From the NCBI GenBank assembly GCA_016169945.1, contig JADLSH010000318.1, positions 1,770,501-1,834,500 on the forward strand: a stretch of DNA of 64,000 bases, written 5' to 3'. Shown here one piece after another: positions 54,435 through 63,746 of the stretch (the stretch's first letter is position 1; each line of letters begins with the position of its first letter). The stretch is from Trachythela sp. YZ-2020. Its lineage: Eukaryota > Cnidaria > Anthozoa > Malacalcyonacea > Clavulariidae. The position numbers were made by a program, and so were the translations under genes. The notes beneath the pieces are model-generated. The model saw only the letters and a program-made list of their open reading frames with translations. It made no database searches and had not been told where the DNA came from.

Positions 54435-54605
54435 CAACTGGACTCTGTAGCTCAGTGGTCAGAGCGCTGCACCGGAATCGCAGGGCCGCAGATTCAATTC
54501 CTGTCGGAGGACTTAGAGTTGCATTTTTCGCAGCCGTTCCCGTTCAGGTCTAAAATATTGTATATAATATTTCACTCGAAATATCCATCCACCTAAACCT
54601 TCTAT
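54435..54605 (+). mobile_element. SINE-B copy with single end
   Basis: ACTCTGTAGCTCAGTGGTCAG and GCAGATTCAATTCC (A and B boxes), TTGCATTTTTCGCAGC, then an end like that of the 7251-7523 element (CCATCCACCTAAACCTTCTA). The left inverted arm present in the other copy is not seen here. Confidence 0.75.
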
Positions 54606-54745
54606 TAAAAATACATCCTATAAAAAAGCAATGCATGTAAACTGTAATATTAAATCACGCTTCACATTAGCCCCAAATTGCTCATGTATTTAGATTTTCT
54701 GTTTCTCGTTCTTGCCTTATAACCCCAGTTCAACTACTGATATAC

Positions 54746-56086
54746 TTAAACTGAAAGTATAATTTGATTGAACTGGCCCTGGGATACACAAGTGCGTTCG
54801 CTGGGAGAGACATCAATGAATGTTACAGTAAGTCCTTTCACCGTTACTGTAGGTTTTCCGCGCCATCCTAAATATGAAACAGACCCTCCTTGGACAACCA
54901 TTTTCACTACTTCATGTTCCTTGACCAAAATGGGGAACTTGAACATCACATCAAAGCCAGGAATGTCATCTTCGTTTGTCTGAAGCTCACAAGTGTTTTC
55001 TATATACTTGTCATTGATCTGCAGAATCCTGCAACGACCACGCCGATTTCGTGTCTCGGCTGATTCTCCAAACATACGCACACCGAGAAATAACGCATAC
55101 TGATCAACAGAGAAAGAAAGGGAGTCTACATAGTTAGTGTTAGGGTAAGTAGTCTTATAACTACGCGAATGTTCATCGCCATACTTCCAATAATCATTCT
55201 TGGAAAATCTAGATATACGAATCCTTTCTTTGGTAGCATTTAACGTTTGCTCTCTCTCGGGTAGTTCCCATTTCAATGACGGAGACTCGAGCTTGTTAAG
55301 TTTTTCATAAATTGGAACTAGTTCCTCAGTGGAAAGCAAACCAGACTTCGAAACATGTTTTGCGAACTCTTCCTGACTCATAGCCAAAAATCTTAAGTCG
55401 TAAATTGCTTCACCAATAACCCATCTTCTGTTCTCGATTGTTACTGGTAATTGAAAACCTTTCTGTACACATTGGAAGTCGATCCATTTTAACACAGCTT
55501 GAAATAATTCAACTTCGGGTATCATCAAGTGGTTACGCTTCAGGAAACTCGCCAGTGTCTTTCGGCTGATGTTATTGAAATTCTTCGAGGCAATCACTTC
55601 GCTTGTACGCCACTCTATAACCTGCCAACATTTCATTTCCAGATCTTTCTCTTCAAAGTGAATCGCTAGATCTAAAACACCTAGTACGTTTCCAGGATCC
55701 ATATCCCTTGCTAGACGAGCTTTTACATACTCCGTAAGCGCTGGCACGGTATATTTCTTAGAAAGATACAAGACAGATACAACATTGTCTGTTGTCAAAT
55801 TGCATTCATCTGTGTAGAGGAATCTCAAAAATTCCTCCAGGCTTTTCTCATCTGTATCGCTGAGATGAAGAACTGAATTCTTCTCAGCTAGGTCGCCATA
55901 AAACATAGCTTTGAATACAGCACTGCTTGTGGCAAGAACATACTTGTGAGCGTAGAATATCTTCCGTGAACCTTCGCAGGTAAAACTGATATCGCTCATG
56001 TCTGAATTGTTGAACATATGACGATTCCTTTCTGCGACGGTTATCTTTGTCGATTGCCAATCTACATCAGATTGAAATGAAGCCAT
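54746..56086 (-). CDS. BTB-BACK-PHR protein 3
   Basis: Intronless, 446 aa from the first ATG (MASFQSDVDWQST); two upstream codons in frame start with TTG. Its BTB domain is nearly the same as in proteins 2 and 4 (SDISFTCEGSRKIFYAHKYV), but the BACK region (ARDMDPGNVLGVLDLAIHFE, KCWQVIEWRTSEV) and PHR region (FSVDQYALFLGVRMFGESAE, PGFDVMFKFPILVKEHEVVK) are distinct, suggesting gene conversion or domain-wise divergence. It ends GQFNQIILSV. The pseudogene at 61178 is its closest relative. Confidence 0.93.
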   Translation of the reverse strand: MASFQSDVDWQSTKITVAERNRHMFNNSDMSDISFTCEGSRKIFYAHKYVLATSSAVFKAMFYGDLAEKNSVLHLSDTDEKSLEEFLRFLYTDECNLTTDNVVSVLYLSKKYTVPALTEYVKARLARDMDPGNVLGVLDLAIHFEEKDLEMKCWQVIEWRTSEVIASKNFNNISRKTLASFLKRNHLMIPEVELFQAVLKWIDFQCVQKGFQLPVTIENRRWVIGEAIYDLRFLAMSQEEFAKHVSKSGLLSTEELVPIYEKLNKLESPSLKWELPEREQTLNATKERIRISRFSKNDYWKYGDEHSRSYKTTYPNTNYVDSLSFSVDQYALFLGVRMFGESAETRNRRGRCRILQINDKYIENTCELQTNEDDIPGFDVMFKFPILVKEHEVVKMVVQGGSVSYLGWRGKPTVTVKGLTVTFIDVSPSERTCVSQGQFNQIILSV

Positions 56087-56802
56087 TTTCAATGCTATTT
56101 TACGCTGATTAAAAATAGGAAATGAAAGTTATACTGAAGTGCTGCACAGTTAGTATGGAGCTAACATGAAACGAAAACGGAAGTGTTAAAAATGAAAATG
56201 AAACCTGGAACAATAAAAGATCAAGAGGGTCAGATTCTTGTCAAAGGGCACTTTCATTGATAATACATTCCCATAATATAAGCACAGAGTATATAAGCAT
56301 GCGAACTACTTTATATTCAAAAGTCTTCTTAATATTCAGAGGTGTCTCCAAAAGAGTTAAGGTGACACACATTTTAACAACAATTTGGAACCTCAAACTT
56401 TTTTATTCATACTTTTATTTGTTCTCAGGTAGATTATATATATTGGGTGATGTTCTTCAAGTGATGTCCACACTAGGCAAGTAGAAAAATACTTGATCAT
56501 GGTGGGATTTGTACTCAGGTAGATTATATATATTGGTTGATGTTCATCAGTAAGTGATTAGTGATGACCACACCAGGCAAGTAGAACTGAACTACTTGAC
56601 CATGGTGGGATTTGTACTCAGGTAGATTATATATATTGGTTGATGTTCATCAAGTGATATCCGCGCCAGGCAAGTAGAAAACTACTTGATCATGGCGAGA
56701 TTTGTACGCAGGTAGATTATATATATTGGGTAATATTCTAGAGATGTCCACACTAGGCAAGTAGAAAATTACATGATCATGGTGAGATTTGTAGTTTTAT
56801 TC
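56087..56802. other. Upstream of BTB gene 3; contains tandem repeat
   Basis: AT-rich 5' flank (56087-56400) followed by the tandem repeat annotated next. No gene is seen. Confidence 0.5.
56400..56795 (+). repeat. Tandem repeat of about 100 bp with AAGTAG hairpin
   Basis: Four units containing TCAGGTAGATTATATATATTGG, GATGTCCACACTAGGCAAG and the small hairpin AAGTAGAAAACTACTT, then GATCATGGTGGGATTTGTAC. The same repeat occurs at 63080-63260. Here the last unit is cut by the LINE. Confidence 0.85.
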
Positions 56803-58670
56803 TAAGTAACCCAGAGTCTGCAGATACCCCATTAAATTCGAAAGATACTGCTAATCTTATGAATGATTATTTTACCAATCTTACTAGTAATTACCCGGAA
56901 GTACGCGATGGGTGGTTTAATGTTGGAATTGAAGAGCAACTACCGCACATCACTGCAGACAGTGTAACCAAAAAGCTAAGTAAACTTAACCCGAATAAAG
57001 CAAGTGGTCTGTTCGACCCAAATGTGAAGTTAATAAAAATTTTCGCAAAGTATTTCGCCGAGCCGTTAAGTTACATTTTCAATGAATCATTTACTCGTAG
57101 ACTATTCCCAGATATTAGGAAAATTTCGAAGGTATGTGGAATTCCAAAGAGTAAGCCCTGTTCTACGGTGGACCTCTTAAGATCAATTTCATTAACGAGT
57201 ACTCTATCGAAGGTACAAGAATCGTATGCCACCGAATGGATTTACGAAGATGTTCATGATAAGATCAGTAACAGTCAATTTGGCGGACTTCCTAGAACAT
57301 CGGCAATACATGCATTAATCTACCTGTTACATAAATGGCATATGGCAATGGATAGCCCAGGAAAGATTGCTCGTATTATGTTTCTTGATTTTAGGAAAGC
57401 CTTCGATCTAATCGATCATAACATGTTGCTAGATAACTTTATTCAAATTGGGGTTCGTCCGGCTGTAGTTGGTTGGCTTGCATCATACTTTTACAATAGA
57501 TCGCAAGTAACGTCTTTTCAAGGAGAACAATCTGATTTTAAAAGAATCAAGGGTGGCGTTACCCAGGGGAGTAAGCTGGGTCCAATTGCTTTCATAATTA
57601 AAATAAATCAATTACCAATGTCTATCGTACCCAAAGACCAAAATCAAATAAGTAATGCTGTTGAAGATCAAGATACAGTTATGTTTATGGATGACACAAC
57701 ATTGCATGAAGTAATTAATATCGCTAATCATTTAGATGGTAACCCCATTGGTAATACTCAAATGAATGTAGATAAAGTGATACAGTTTGCAAAGGATGAA
57801 GGAATGGAATTGAACGGTAAAAAGTGTATGGAGATGATTATTGATTTTAGGAAAAATAGATCGACGATACCCCCAATTCATATTGGCGGTTGCAATGTAT
57901 CTCGTACAAAATCATATAAATTATTGGGAATATGGTTAGACGATGATCTAAAATGGAAATCTAATACTGAATATGTCACAAAGAAAGCGGCAAAGCGTCT
58001 GTATTTATTAAAGATTTTGAAGAGTTATGGCGCCCCCACGGGTGATTTGTTATCATTCTACTGTACAGTAATTCGTCCCATTCTAGAATATGGTGCAGAG
58101 ATTTGGAGCGGAGGTCTAACACAAGAACAGAAGAAGAGTATTGAACGAATTCAAAAACGATCACTTAGAATAATTTGCCCAAAGCAAGATTATGATCAAG
58201 CATTAATCGAGACCAAATTACAAACTTTGGAGGAACGTAGGGATGATTTATGCGTATCCTTAATTAAGAAAATGCTAGAGCCAAATCATAAACTTCATAG
58301 CCTATTACCAATGAAACTAGAATATGTTAGACAAAAGAAAACAAGAGCTAATACTCAAAGGATATATAATTTCTCTTGTAAAACTGAACGTTTTAAACAT
58401 AGTACATTGGTTTATTCTATAGACTTGTATAATTCTAAATTAGTTGATTAGAATGACCTTTTTTATTTAAATTTTTAATGCACGATGTAAATAGATAGAA
58501 TGGGTATAGATTAGTAAGTTTTCATATATTTAATGGACGATGTAAATAGATAAAATAGATATAGATTAGTAAGTTTTTTACATTTGTATTGTAAACACGT
58601 TGTAAATTAGCGTAACTGCTACTAAATGTGTCAATAAACCATTACCATTACCATTACCATTAGGTGCAGA
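56803..58670 (+). mobile_element. 5'-truncated non-LTR retrotransposon (LINE)
   Basis: A continuous frame begins at about 56803 (SNPESADTPLNSK) and reaches the stop at 58451. RT motifs: LNPNKASG, RSISLTSTLSKVQE, QFGG, FLDFRKAFDLIDH (175-187 counting from the ATG at 56859), GGVTQGSKLGP, FMDD catalytic box (276-279) and a C-terminal EYGAEIWSGG. The apurinic endonuclease half is missing. The 3' end is a (CCATTA)n tail at 58641-58670, as in CR1/L2-type elements. The frame is intact, implying a young insertion. Confidence 0.88.
56859..58451 (+). CDS. LINE reverse transcriptase, truncated ORF2
   Basis: 530 codons from the first internal ATG. The protein would hold the reverse transcriptase palm and thumb plus the C-terminal region but no endonuclease. 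It is probably not expressed from its own promoter, since the 5' end was lost on insertion. The catalytic box reads FMDD where YADD or FADD is usual; both aspartates are kept. Confidence 0.85.
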   Translation: MNDYFTNLTSNYPEVRDGWFNVGIEEQLPHITADSVTKKLSKLNPNKASGLFDPNVKLIKIFAKYFAEPLSYIFNESFTRRLFPDIRKISKVCGIPKSKPCSTVDLLRSISLTSTLSKVQESYATEWIYEDVHDKISNSQFGGLPRTSAIHALIYLLHKWHMAMDSPGKIARIMFLDFRKAFDLIDHNMLLDNFIQIGVRPAVVGWLASYFYNRSQVTSFQGEQSDFKRIKGGVTQGSKLGPIAFIIKINQLPMSIVPKDQNQISNAVEDQDTVMFMDDTTLHEVINIANHLDGNPIGNTQMNVDKVIQFAKDEGMELNGKKCMEMIIDFRKNRSTIPPIHIGGCNVSRTKSYKLLGIWLDDDLKWKSNTEYVTKKAAKRLYLLKILKSYGAPTGDLLSFYCTVIRPILEYGAEIWSGGLTQEQKKSIERIQKRSLRIICPKQDYDQALIETKLQTLEERRDDLCVSLIKKMLEPNHKLHSLLPMKLEYVRQKKTRANTQRIYNFSCKTERFKHSTLVYSIDLYNSKLVD

Positions 58671-59094
58671 TGTCCATGCAAGGTAGGAACTCCATGCTAC
58701 GACAGGATAACATTTCCATTTCATTACAAATGCATAATTTATTCAGCGTCCTGTGTGGCTAAGCAACTTTCCAATGAAATTACAAACATATACAAGGATC
58801 AAACCCTATAGAACCATGGGTTTGTATTTATTTATACAAGGATAAAACTTAAACCCTTAGGATATTTTTATTATACACCACGAACCACCACAGAGAATGA
58901 CACTACACAAAAGTTAACCCATATTGAAATGCCTGTGGCGAAGGCGAAGACAAAATATGCTCGCAAATGTGGATAAAAAAGACGTCAAAAGTTAGAGTAT
59001 TTTGGCATCGTTTGAGAAACATAAGCCTTTAACAACTATAGACTATGAGCAACAAATTGATTACATCAGTGGTTGGATTAACGAATGTAATTAG
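58671..59094. repeat. Duplicated flank block, copy 1
   Basis: Matches 63262-63715 closely (GTGCAGATGTCCATG, CATTTCATTACAAATGCATAA, AAACCCTTAGGATATTTTTA, CTATAGACTATGAGCAACAA). It includes a small coding-like relic ending KPLTTIDYEQQIDYISGW. A copy-specific stop lies in the relic. Confidence 0.8.
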
Positions 59095-59155
59095 TTGACG
59101 ATTGATATTGCAATTGATGTGCTATATTTGGTTAAGAATCCATTTTTTAGCAACA
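59090..59155 (+). pseudogene. Remnant of a BTB gene 1 copy
   Basis: About 60 bp (TTGACGATTGATATTGCAATTG, GTGCTATATTTGGTTAAGAA) matches BTB gene 1 at 50451-50500 (its TVDIAIDVLYLAKK segment). Everything else of the coding region is gone, but the gene 1 downstream flank follows at about 59175. It is the scar of a duplicated gene. Confidence 0.75.
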
Positions 59156-59174
59156 TGCAAATTACGAGGGCTGT

Positions 59175-59406
59175 ATATTAGTCATCAACCTCCTCCCTAC
59201 GTTCATATGCTAGTGAAACTGTTGATAATGTGGATGCAGGAGCTCTAAGTAGGAGCTCTAAGTAGGATCATATATTAAGAGTAGAATAAGTCAATTGAAT
59301 TATTTACAAATATATTGTATGCTAAGAAAACTGGTATTGTAACTGCTTGCTTCAATAAATTGTCTGATAAAAAATTACACTTGTCTATTATTTGTGGGTT
59401 TCAGTA
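59175..59406. repeat. Copy of BTB gene 1 downstream flank
   Basis: Near-identical to 52031-52256 (TAGTCATCAACCTCCTCCCTA, GCTTGCTTCAATAAATTGTC), with an 18-bp internal duplication of AGGAGCTCTAAGT. Confidence 0.85.
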
Positions 59407-59583
59407 TTAAGGTACATTTACACACTGCGATTTGTTGGGCCAATTTTAAGTTTTGCTGAATGTTCATGATGAATATTTGAGTTGATAATGTCGTCATGAT
59501 GACGTTTGTCACTTATTTTTCAAATATCATTAACATTCCTCTGAAATCTGCCTGACAAATTGCAGTGTGTAAATGTACCTTTA
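59407..59583. mobile_element. MITE with GGTACATTTACACACTGCG ends, full copy
   Basis: Both inverted ends are present (GGTACATTTACACACTGCGA and its complement at 59562-59581). The paralogous site at 52257 keeps only the left half. Confidence 0.85.
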
Positions 59584-59735
59584 TGAAGCATCAGGATGGT
59601 GGTCAACTTCAAAACTGCTGACACTTACATGCAGGAGCAAGCAAATTAAACTATATTTCTCAATTGTAGACTACATTTCTAAACCACATTTCTACATTTC
59701 TCAATTGCCTTCAAATACAATACTACTACATATAA
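59583..59735. mobile_element. AGCAGATGGTGG element, left half
   Basis: AGGATGGTGGTCAACTTC, CTGACACTTACATG, ATACTACTACATATAATGAAA match the left part of the 6190-6350 element. It ends about 10 bp from the stop of BTB gene 4. The related site at 52352 holds the right half instead. Confidence 0.7.
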
Positions 59736-59744
59736 TGAAAAGAC

Positions 59745-61001
59745 TTAAACTGACAACATTATTTTATGAAACTGTCCAACCGGAGGATCCGCATCGTAAA
59801 ATGTTACTCTAATGCCGTCCACAATCACAGGAGCTATTCTATTTATACCATAACCACTTGGTGGTCCCTTTATCATTGCCGACATCTTCACAACTTTGTT
59901 TTGTTTAATCACAACAGGCAGCTTCATCATGATGCAATACCCGTAATAATCGTCGCTTGTCTTTTTCGACTTATAGGTCCCTTTAACTTTAACACCTTCA
60001 ATTTCCAATATAACCTTGTATAGGCTTTCCGACATGTCTCCATACAAACGCACACCATGGAACAACACTTCTCTGTCGACCGAGAAACATAGACAAACCG
60101 GTTCATCTTTATGCCATCCTTCTGCTTTCCAACGATCTAACCTCTTAAACACAAGCATGTCATAATTCTGTTTTCTGACACCAAGCTGCCATTTTAAGGT
60201 TGAAGTATCGACACCTTTAAACTTCTCCTGAATTGCTTCAATTTCTTCAGAGGTCAGTAGCCCAGAATCTATTACATGTTGCAAAAATGATTCCTCGCTA
60301 ATAGCACAAAATCTCAAGTCGTAAACTGCTTCACCGATAACTGTTCTGCGGTTCTCAATTGTCAGGTCTAAACCCTTCTCCAAACATTGGTGGTCAATCC
60401 ATTTTAACACAGCTTTGAATAGGCTAACTTCACTGATAATTAGACTATCCCGTTTCAGTAAGCAGGCTAGTGTCGTTTGGTTAATGTTTTTAAAACTCTC
60501 TAAAGTCACTATTTCTCTGATATGCCAATCTACAACTTTACAGCATTTTATTTCTAAGTCTTTTTCATCAAAATAAATTGCTTGTTCTAAAATCGTCAAC
60601 ACGTTCTCAGGCTCCATCCCGCTTTCCAGGAAACCGACACATACTTCGGTCAGCGCAGGCACGATATATTTCTTAGAAAGATACAAGACAGATACAACAT
60701 TGTCTGTTGTTAAATTACATTCGTCTGTGTAGACGAACCTCAAAAATTCCTCCAGACTTTTCTCATCTGTATCGCTGAGATGAAGAACTGAATTCTTCTC
60801 AGCCAAGTTGCTATAAAACATTGCTTCGAATACAGTACTGCTTGTGCCCAAGACAAATTTATGGGCGTAGAATATTTTGTCTGAACCTTCGCAAGTAAAA
60901 CTGATATCGCTCATGTTTGAATTGTTGAACATATGACGGTTTCTTTCTGAGACGGTTTTCCTTGTCGATTGCCAATCTACATCAGATTGAACTGAAGCCA
61001 T
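59745..61001 (-). CDS. BTB-BACK-PHR protein 4
   Basis: Intronless, 418 aa, start MASVQSDVDWQST. Domain order and sequence are almost the same as protein 2 (BTB about 27-125, BACK about 135-240, PHR about 284-418), with scattered substitutions (for example CAISEESFLQH for LAISEKPFSEH) and a shorter C-terminal segment (YDADPPVGQFHKIMLSV). The open frame suggests it is functional or very recent. The upstream flank is also shared with gene 2 for about 60 bp. Confidence 0.93.
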   Translation of the reverse strand: MASVQSDVDWQSTRKTVSERNRHMFNNSNMSDISFTCEGSDKIFYAHKFVLGTSSTVFEAMFYSNLAEKNSVLHLSDTDEKSLEEFLRFVYTDECNLTTDNVVSVLYLSKKYIVPALTEVCVGFLESGMEPENVLTILEQAIYFDEKDLEIKCCKVVDWHIREIVTLESFKNINQTTLACLLKRDSLIISEVSLFKAVLKWIDHQCLEKGLDLTIENRRTVIGEAVYDLRFCAISEESFLQHVIDSGLLTSEEIEAIQEKFKGVDTSTLKWQLGVRKQNYDMLVFKRLDRWKAEGWHKDEPVCLCFSVDREVLFHGVRLYGDMSESLYKVILEIEGVKVKGTYKSKKTSDDYYGYCIMMKLPVVIKQNKVVKMSAMIKGPPSGYGINRIAPVIVDGIRVTFYDADPPVGQFHKIMLSV

Positions 61002-61177
61002 TTTTACGATTACTAAATTTGAAAATTATATATAGAAAAATTACGATACAAATAAGAAGAAATTAATGTTGGTAAACAATTTTGAATATAATTATGTCCA
61101 TTGTCTGTGCTTCCATAATATTCCATTGTCTATTTTTGGTCTTTAAACAAATTCCTCAAATTTCCTTAACCTAGAAG

Positions 61178-62490
61178 TATCACAAAAACCGTCTCAGAGA
61201 GAAACCGTCATATGTTCAACAATTCTGAAATCAGTGATATCCGTTTTAGTTGCGAAGGTTCAGACAAGATATTCTATGCTCACAAGTACGTTCTTACCAC
61301 AAGCAGTGCTGTATTGAAGCTATGTTTTATGGCGACCTAGCTGAGAAGAATTCAGTTCTTCATCTCAGTGGCAGATGAGAAAAGTCTGGAGGAATTTTTG
61401 AGATTCCTCTACACAGATGAATGTAATTTGACAACAGACAATGTTGTTTCTAAGAAATATACCGTGCCAGCGCTTATAGAGTATGTAAAAGTTCAACTGG
61501 TGCGGGATATGGAACCGGGGAATGTATTGAGCATTTTAGAACAGGCGATTCATTTTGAAGAGAAAGATCTGGAAATGAAATGTTGGCAGGTTATAGAGTG
61601 GCGTACAAGCGAAGTTGCTCGCTCGGCAAACTTTATCAACATCAAGCAAACGACTCTAGCCAGTTTGCTGAAGCGGAACCACTTGAATATACCAGAAATT
61701 AAATTAAAATGGATTTAATATGTGTTAAAATGGATCGACTCCCAATGTTCACAGAAAGGTTTAGACCCAACCACCGAGAACCGGAGATCAGTTATTGCCA
61801 ACGCTGTTTACGACTTAATATTTATTGCGATGAATCAAGAAGAATTCGCAAAAGTCCAAGTCTGGTTTTCTCACAACGGAAGAATTAGTTCCAATCTATG
61901 AAAAATTTAACAAGCTCGAGTCTCCGTCATTAAAATGGAAATTGCGCGCGAGGGAACACACGTTAAATACCAGCAAAGAAAGGATTCGAATATCTAGATT
62001 TCCCGCCTTTTCCAAGACTGGTCATAATGCATCTGATTGGCAATATGTCGGTTGTGACTACAGCGAGTATTATGTTAAACCTCCATTAACTTTGGTTAAA
62101 CAAAGTGAAAAAGATTACCTTTCTTTCTCTGTTGATCAGTGCGCATTATTTCTCGGTGTTCGCATGTTTGGAGTAAATGACAAAACGTATGAGGTGAATT
62201 TGAATGTTACTGGCCGTACGAGTATAAGCGGCAACTACGAGACCAAGAAAAACGAAGAAGGCGTTCCTTGTTTTGATGTGATGTTAAAATCACCAATTTT
62301 AGTGAAGGAAAACGAAGAAGTGAAAATGGAAGCGTTCATAAGAGGCTCTCCTTCACATTTCGGACGGCGTGGAAAACCTAGGGTTATATACAGTCCAAGG
62401 GATCACTGTCAAATTCATTGATTCCGATACCTGTAGTACACGCACTTGTGTGTCTCAGGGACAGTTAATCAGATAATTATCTCAGTTTAA
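61178..62490 (+). pseudogene. BTB-BACK-PHR pseudogene, related to protein 3
   Basis: Homology starts at KTVSERNRHMFNNS without the N-terminal dozen residues or a start codon. There is a 1-nt loss after TTSSAV (about 61314), a 2-nt loss in HLSxxDEKS (about 61368), loss of VLYL before SKKY (about 61449), a duplicated or shifted LKWI followed by TAA (about 61718), and further breaks before and after the PHR region (61942-62421, FSVDQCALFLGVRMFG). Residues such as KCWQVIEWRTSEV tie it to protein 3. It is in the opposite orientation to gene 3. Confidence 0.9.
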
Positions 62491-63079
62491 ACACGATTGA
62501 GCATGCCAGGACTTTAACTATGGCCAAAAAGTCGCACAACGACTGATCGCTTGTGCTTGAAGCTTCCCCCCCTTGCGAGTTGCGCCCAACCCACCTCCTC
62601 ATTCAATGTTGCTTTTCCACACGCCTAACTTTTTGTCAGATAATGTTGTTCCAGACTCCTATAGCTATTAAAACTTAAGTAAAACAATATTGAATGGGGG
62701 GAAAGGGGGAGTCACGAAGACATACGTATATAGCGAAACATTAATCGTGCTACGGTTTAGGCCACTGTAGTTATGAATCTTAGGATGAAGCTGAGCGTGT
62801 TTAAAACTGTGGATTTATGACTTTGCATATGTACATAATCTACTTTTAGTTGCCTTTTGTAGTCGAGCTTTTAAGAACACGGTTCTTTGTTTTTAACTCT
62901 CTTTTATAGTTACATTTTAGTATCAAACAATAGAGTCATAGTTTCTTATTATTGTATTTTTTAAATAACTTTTGTAACCTTTCTTCAATTTGATGAATAA
63001 ATTTGTTTTAATATTTATTACTTTTGACGGGTAAAAGCCTGGTAGATTTGGTCGTTGTGAATGTGCGAGGCGATATTTT
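62491..63079. other. Downstream of pseudogene, no gene seen
   Basis: AT-rich. Contains a G-run (62694-62710) and one partial tandem-repeat unit at about 63078-63115. No recognisable coding sequence. Confidence 0.5.
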
Positions 63080-63260
63080 CCAAGTGATGTCCATGCGAAG
63101 TAGAAAACTACGTGATCATAGTGGGATTTGTACTCAGGTAGATTGTATATATATTGGATGTTCTCCAAGTGATGTCCACACCATGCAAGTAGAAAACTAC
63201 TTGATCATGGTGGGATTTGTACTCAGGTAGATTATATATATTGGATGATGTTCTCAGATA
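63080..63260 (+). repeat. Tandem repeat of about 100 bp, second locus
   Basis: Two to two and a half units of the repeat also found at 56400-56795 (AAGTAGAAAACTACTTGATC, TCAGGTAGATTATATATATT). Confidence 0.85.
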
Positions 63261-63261
63261 A

Positions 63262-63720
63262 AGCGCAGATGTCCATGGAAGGCAAGAACTATGCATGCCA
63301 CGACAGATTATCATTTGCATTTCATTACAAATGCATCATATATTCAGCGTCCTGTGTTGCCAAGCAATAATAATTACTCTCAAATCTTTCCGATCAAATT
63401 ACAAACATATACAAGGATCAAACCCTATAGAAACATGGGTTTTTATTTATTTATACAAGGATAAAACTTAAACCCTTAGGATATTTTTATTATACACCAC
63501 GAACCACCACAGAGAATGACACTACACAAAAGTTAACCAATATTGAAATGCCTGTGGCGAAGGCTAATGAAAGATGAAGACAAAATATGCTCGCAAAGGT
63601 AGATAAAAAAGACGTCAAAAGTTCGAGTATTTTGGCATCGTTTGAGAAACATAAGCCTTTAACAACTATAGACTTTGAGCAACAAATTGATTATATCAGT
63701 GGTTGGATTAACGAATGGAA
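63262..63720. repeat. Duplicated flank block, copy 2
   Basis: Counterpart of 58671-59094 but directly joined to the tandem repeat, with no LINE: the pre-insertion arrangement. Contains the relic frame DKKDVKSSSILASFEKHK, PLTTIDFEQQIDYISGWINE. Confidence 0.8.
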
Positions 63721-63746
63721 TAGTACAGAGGTATTCATGCTTATAG
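63546..63746 (+). pseudogene. Unidentified coding-like relic
   Basis: An ATG (63550) opens MPVAKAN-like codons; a frameshift separates this from VDKKDVKSSSILASFEKH and TTIDFEQQIDYISGWINEWN, which ends in STE at a possible donor (GAG|GTATTC, about 63729). Copy 1 (58930-59094) lacks a 13-bp segment and has a stop. It looks like a first exon of an unknown gene, or its duplicated remains. I do not recognise the family. Confidence 0.4.

Larger units (their letters stand above)
53703..54745. other. Between BTB genes 2 and 3: hairpin and SINE-B
   Basis: The upstream region of gene 2, then a long hairpin (54273-54366) and a SINE-B copy (54435-54605). No gene is seen. Confidence 0.55.

Noticed and set aside
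61368..61718. Separate 116-aa BTB gene
   Set aside because: It is one open segment of the frameshifted BTB pseudogene spanning 61178-62490.
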